This document shows, piece after piece, positions 61,901 through 64,000 of a stretch of 64,000 bases of DNA. Position numbers and translations under genes: made by a program. Numbering within the stretch: position 1 is the first letter of the stretch; each line of letters begins with the position of its first letter. The stretch lies in NCBI RefSeq assembly GCF_022539315.1, contig NC_066314.1:41973180-42037179 (forward strand). Direction: 5' to 3'. The notes beneath the pieces are model-generated. The model worked only from the letters and a program-made list of their open reading frames with translations. It made no database searches and had not been told where the DNA came from. The DNA is from Serinus canaria (lineage: Eukaryota; Chordata; Aves; Passeriformes; Fringillidae).

Positions 61901-64000
61901 TCCTCTGCCCTTTGAGAAGTGCTTTTTGAATGCTATAATGCTGGTAGTGTATCCTTCTTCTGTCACACTCCAAGTTGTTCTTCAACCCAGTCTGCTCCCT
62001 TCCCAACTAAACAGATTTTCCAGCTTGGACAAAATGTGTAAAGGCACATATGTTGGATGCCTGTGCTGCGTCTCACTTGCAATAGGAGCAAATTTGTCAA
62101 TGGTAATATTTTGTTTCTCTCTGCTGGTTGAAACAGGAATCTAATATTCTCCATACATCTGGGTGAGAAATAGGTGCTGAATAGGCTGTTAGTCATTTAG
62201 CATGGGTCTTAGAGCTTTCAGGTTTAGAATGCCAACCCCTTAATTACTAATCTTCATGGGTTTGGTTGTGCCTTTAAGGAAATGAACACTCTAACTCTGT
62301 TGTGGAAGCATTCAGGCAAGTCTGAATAAGCCCTTATATTTCCCTTCTGAACTGGACAACCACAGGACTGGAACTACATTTGTGGTTTATTTCTAATTTG
62401 TATTCTCTTGTTAATGCATATTTTAAAGTATAGAAGTAACTTTAAAAAGAGTAATTCTGCCCTAGCATAACCATCTGCAGCAAAAGAGTAAGTGCTTGGC
62501 AGCACTAACTAGTTCATAGAAGTTCTTACCAGATATAAATAATCCCATGTTCTGGCAAAGAAAGTCTTCACAGTGTGATCTTTAGTTGGAGGAAAGAAAA
62601 CTTATGTTAGTTGGCACATCTAGCAGCATAATGTAGTTATTATTAAAAAAGTGACCAAGTAAAAGTGGCACCTTGTTAAATAATGTAACAACTCTCTGTG
62701 CACGTTCTAGGGCAGATTGGCTTACACTGTTTAAAACAAAAATAAACTTTTATTGCCTTCTGCTTCTGTTAACACTGCTGAGCCAACACATTCACACACA
62801 GCAGCAAGAGGCCAGAGCCAAATACAGAAATGTTTTAGTAGGACCAAGGTGGACTTTAAATATGTAAGTCATTAATACAGATTTAAAAAATGGGGTTACT
62901 GTAGACCTAAATTTCCAACAGAATCCTCTTTCTAATGTAAATCCTGATCACAGGGATTTTGCAGATCATGCCTGGTATTTCAAGACTTCTTGCAATACTG
63001 GCAGCATTGGTGCTTCCCACTGTCAGCTGCGTGACCAGCGGTGTCAGGCATGCTCTGCTCTTGTGGGTATAGCTGAGATTTGTGGACATGCAGCCATCTG
63101 GTCAGAGATGCTTGGCACTTTTTCTTCACGGTGATCCCTTTGCTTCAGAGACCTTTCAGGTAGGTTAGTGACAAATACTACACAAATACAGCAAATACTG
63201 CTGTTTCTAGACCAGTGAAATTGTTGTGCTCAGGACTATTGGGCACAGAGGTCACAGAGAGCACTGTGTCTTATTCCTGCTCTTGACTCTACTCCTCCCC
63301 TGCTCAGAGTGCCTATGTGTCTCTGTGGGAAAGCTCAAATCCATGGAAAGTTGAAGCCTTTCATAGGCTTCCATAGAAACCCTACAAAATGTACATAAAA
63401 ATGTAGAAATAGAAATTACATGCTATGGGACAAGGTCTTTCATAGACAGAAGCCTCCCATTCTTGATTTCAGGGCTGTGTATGCATTTTACTTAAATAGT
63501 CCCTCTAGGAATAAAGAAACAGGCTCTACCCATAGTCTAGGACTGGTGCACAAATCCTTTTACTGCAGCTGAACACACACATTACTGAGGAGGTTTTTCC
63601 ACTTTCCAGGCAGGTGGTGTGCAGAAAGCTTACAATGCTCCTATTCTGGAGCAAAGCCTAGGAGTGTAGATGTGCTTGGAAACAAGCACTGGGTGAGGGC
63701 CTGATGGAGAGGGGTGGTTCACATTTAGCTGCTTAGGTGGTCAGCTGTGTAATGACTGTGAAGTTTCTGCTGATGCCCACAGCCAGGGGCCGAATCATCT
63801 GGGGAACACCGTCATGGAATTCTGCTGTGGCTATGGCTATGGGCACCCTGTGCATTGGCTGAGAGGAAGGGGAACTGAAGGTGCAACTTGTGAAGACAGA
63901 GAGATTTTATTTGAGTTTAATGGATCTGGGTTTTATCCATATTTCTTTTAGTTAAGCCATGCACAAAACTATTTCCTTCCCAAAATCAGTTGTTCACTTT
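55938..64000. other. Long non-coding stretch, no gene seen
   Basis: No recognisable gene, RNA or transposon. A runs lie at 56502-56517 and 60560-60573. The longest open frame of the window (61252-61695 forward, 147 codons) begins at TTG, lacks recognised domains and is chance-sized. ATGTCTCCTGTGAAGGAG followed by GTGAGT at about 59675-59698 is an ATG with a strong splice-donor consensus, but nothing else supports a first exon there. Confidence 0.5.
58049..58132. repeat. 17-base direct repeat, spacing 67
   Basis: CAACATATTGATAGAAG (58049-58065) recurs as CAACATACTGATAGAAG (58116-58132), 16 of 17 identical. It may be a remnant of a small duplication. The sequence between is AT-rich and unrecognised. 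Confidence 0.8.

Noticed and set aside
1..64000. CRISPR arrays, rRNA, tRNA, telomere-type repeats or bacterial operons
   Set aside because: None was seen. The composition and repeat content are those of vertebrate nuclear DNA.

Overview
The window reads as nuclear DNA from a vertebrate, most likely a bird. It is AT-rich, dotted with homopolymer runs and microsatellites, has no operon-like gene packing, and carries several copies of the CR1 non-LTR retrotransposon. CR1 is shared by birds, crocodilians and turtles. The low repeat density and the solitary-LTR-like blocks fit a bird, possibly a songbird, but the songbird suggestion is inference from general familiarity and not from a match I could run. 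No complete protein-coding gene, rRNA, tRNA or CRISPR array is visible. The longest open frames are about 140-147 codons, roughly what chance gives in 64 kb of six-frame AT-rich DNA. The window is best read as a gene desert or the inside of one or more very large introns.

Layout. 1-7.1 kb is unique-looking AT-rich DNA with a (CACTT)n microsatellite (2677-2738) and a striking perfect hairpin (2847-2917). 7.1-8.4 kb holds two same-strand CR1 pieces. 8.4-11.7 kb is featureless. 11.67-12.29 kb is a reverse-strand CR1 whose reverse-transcriptase section is joined to its 3' tail by an internal deletion. 14.49-14.95 kb holds two diverged copies of a 70-base segment. 15.67-16.98 kb is a cluster of two LTR-like blocks in opposite orientation followed by an AT-only tract. 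27.39-27.75 kb is a third LTR-like block with two nested hairpins just before its AATAAA. 29.42-29.62 kb (reverse strand) is a weak candidate exon. 41.19-41.48 kb is an isolated GC-rich island with an intron-like 76-base piece. 48.64-48.88 kb is an old CR1-like relic. The remainder holds only simple repeats and short duplications.

No genes can be shown to work together here. The visible history is one of retrotransposon insertion and decay, microsatellite growth, and small inverted or direct duplications. The observations I would check first are the 32-base perfect hairpin at 2847, the hairpin-bearing LTR at 27386-27751, the candidate exon at 29420-29623, and the GC island at 41191-41480. None of these amounts to evidence for a new biological system.
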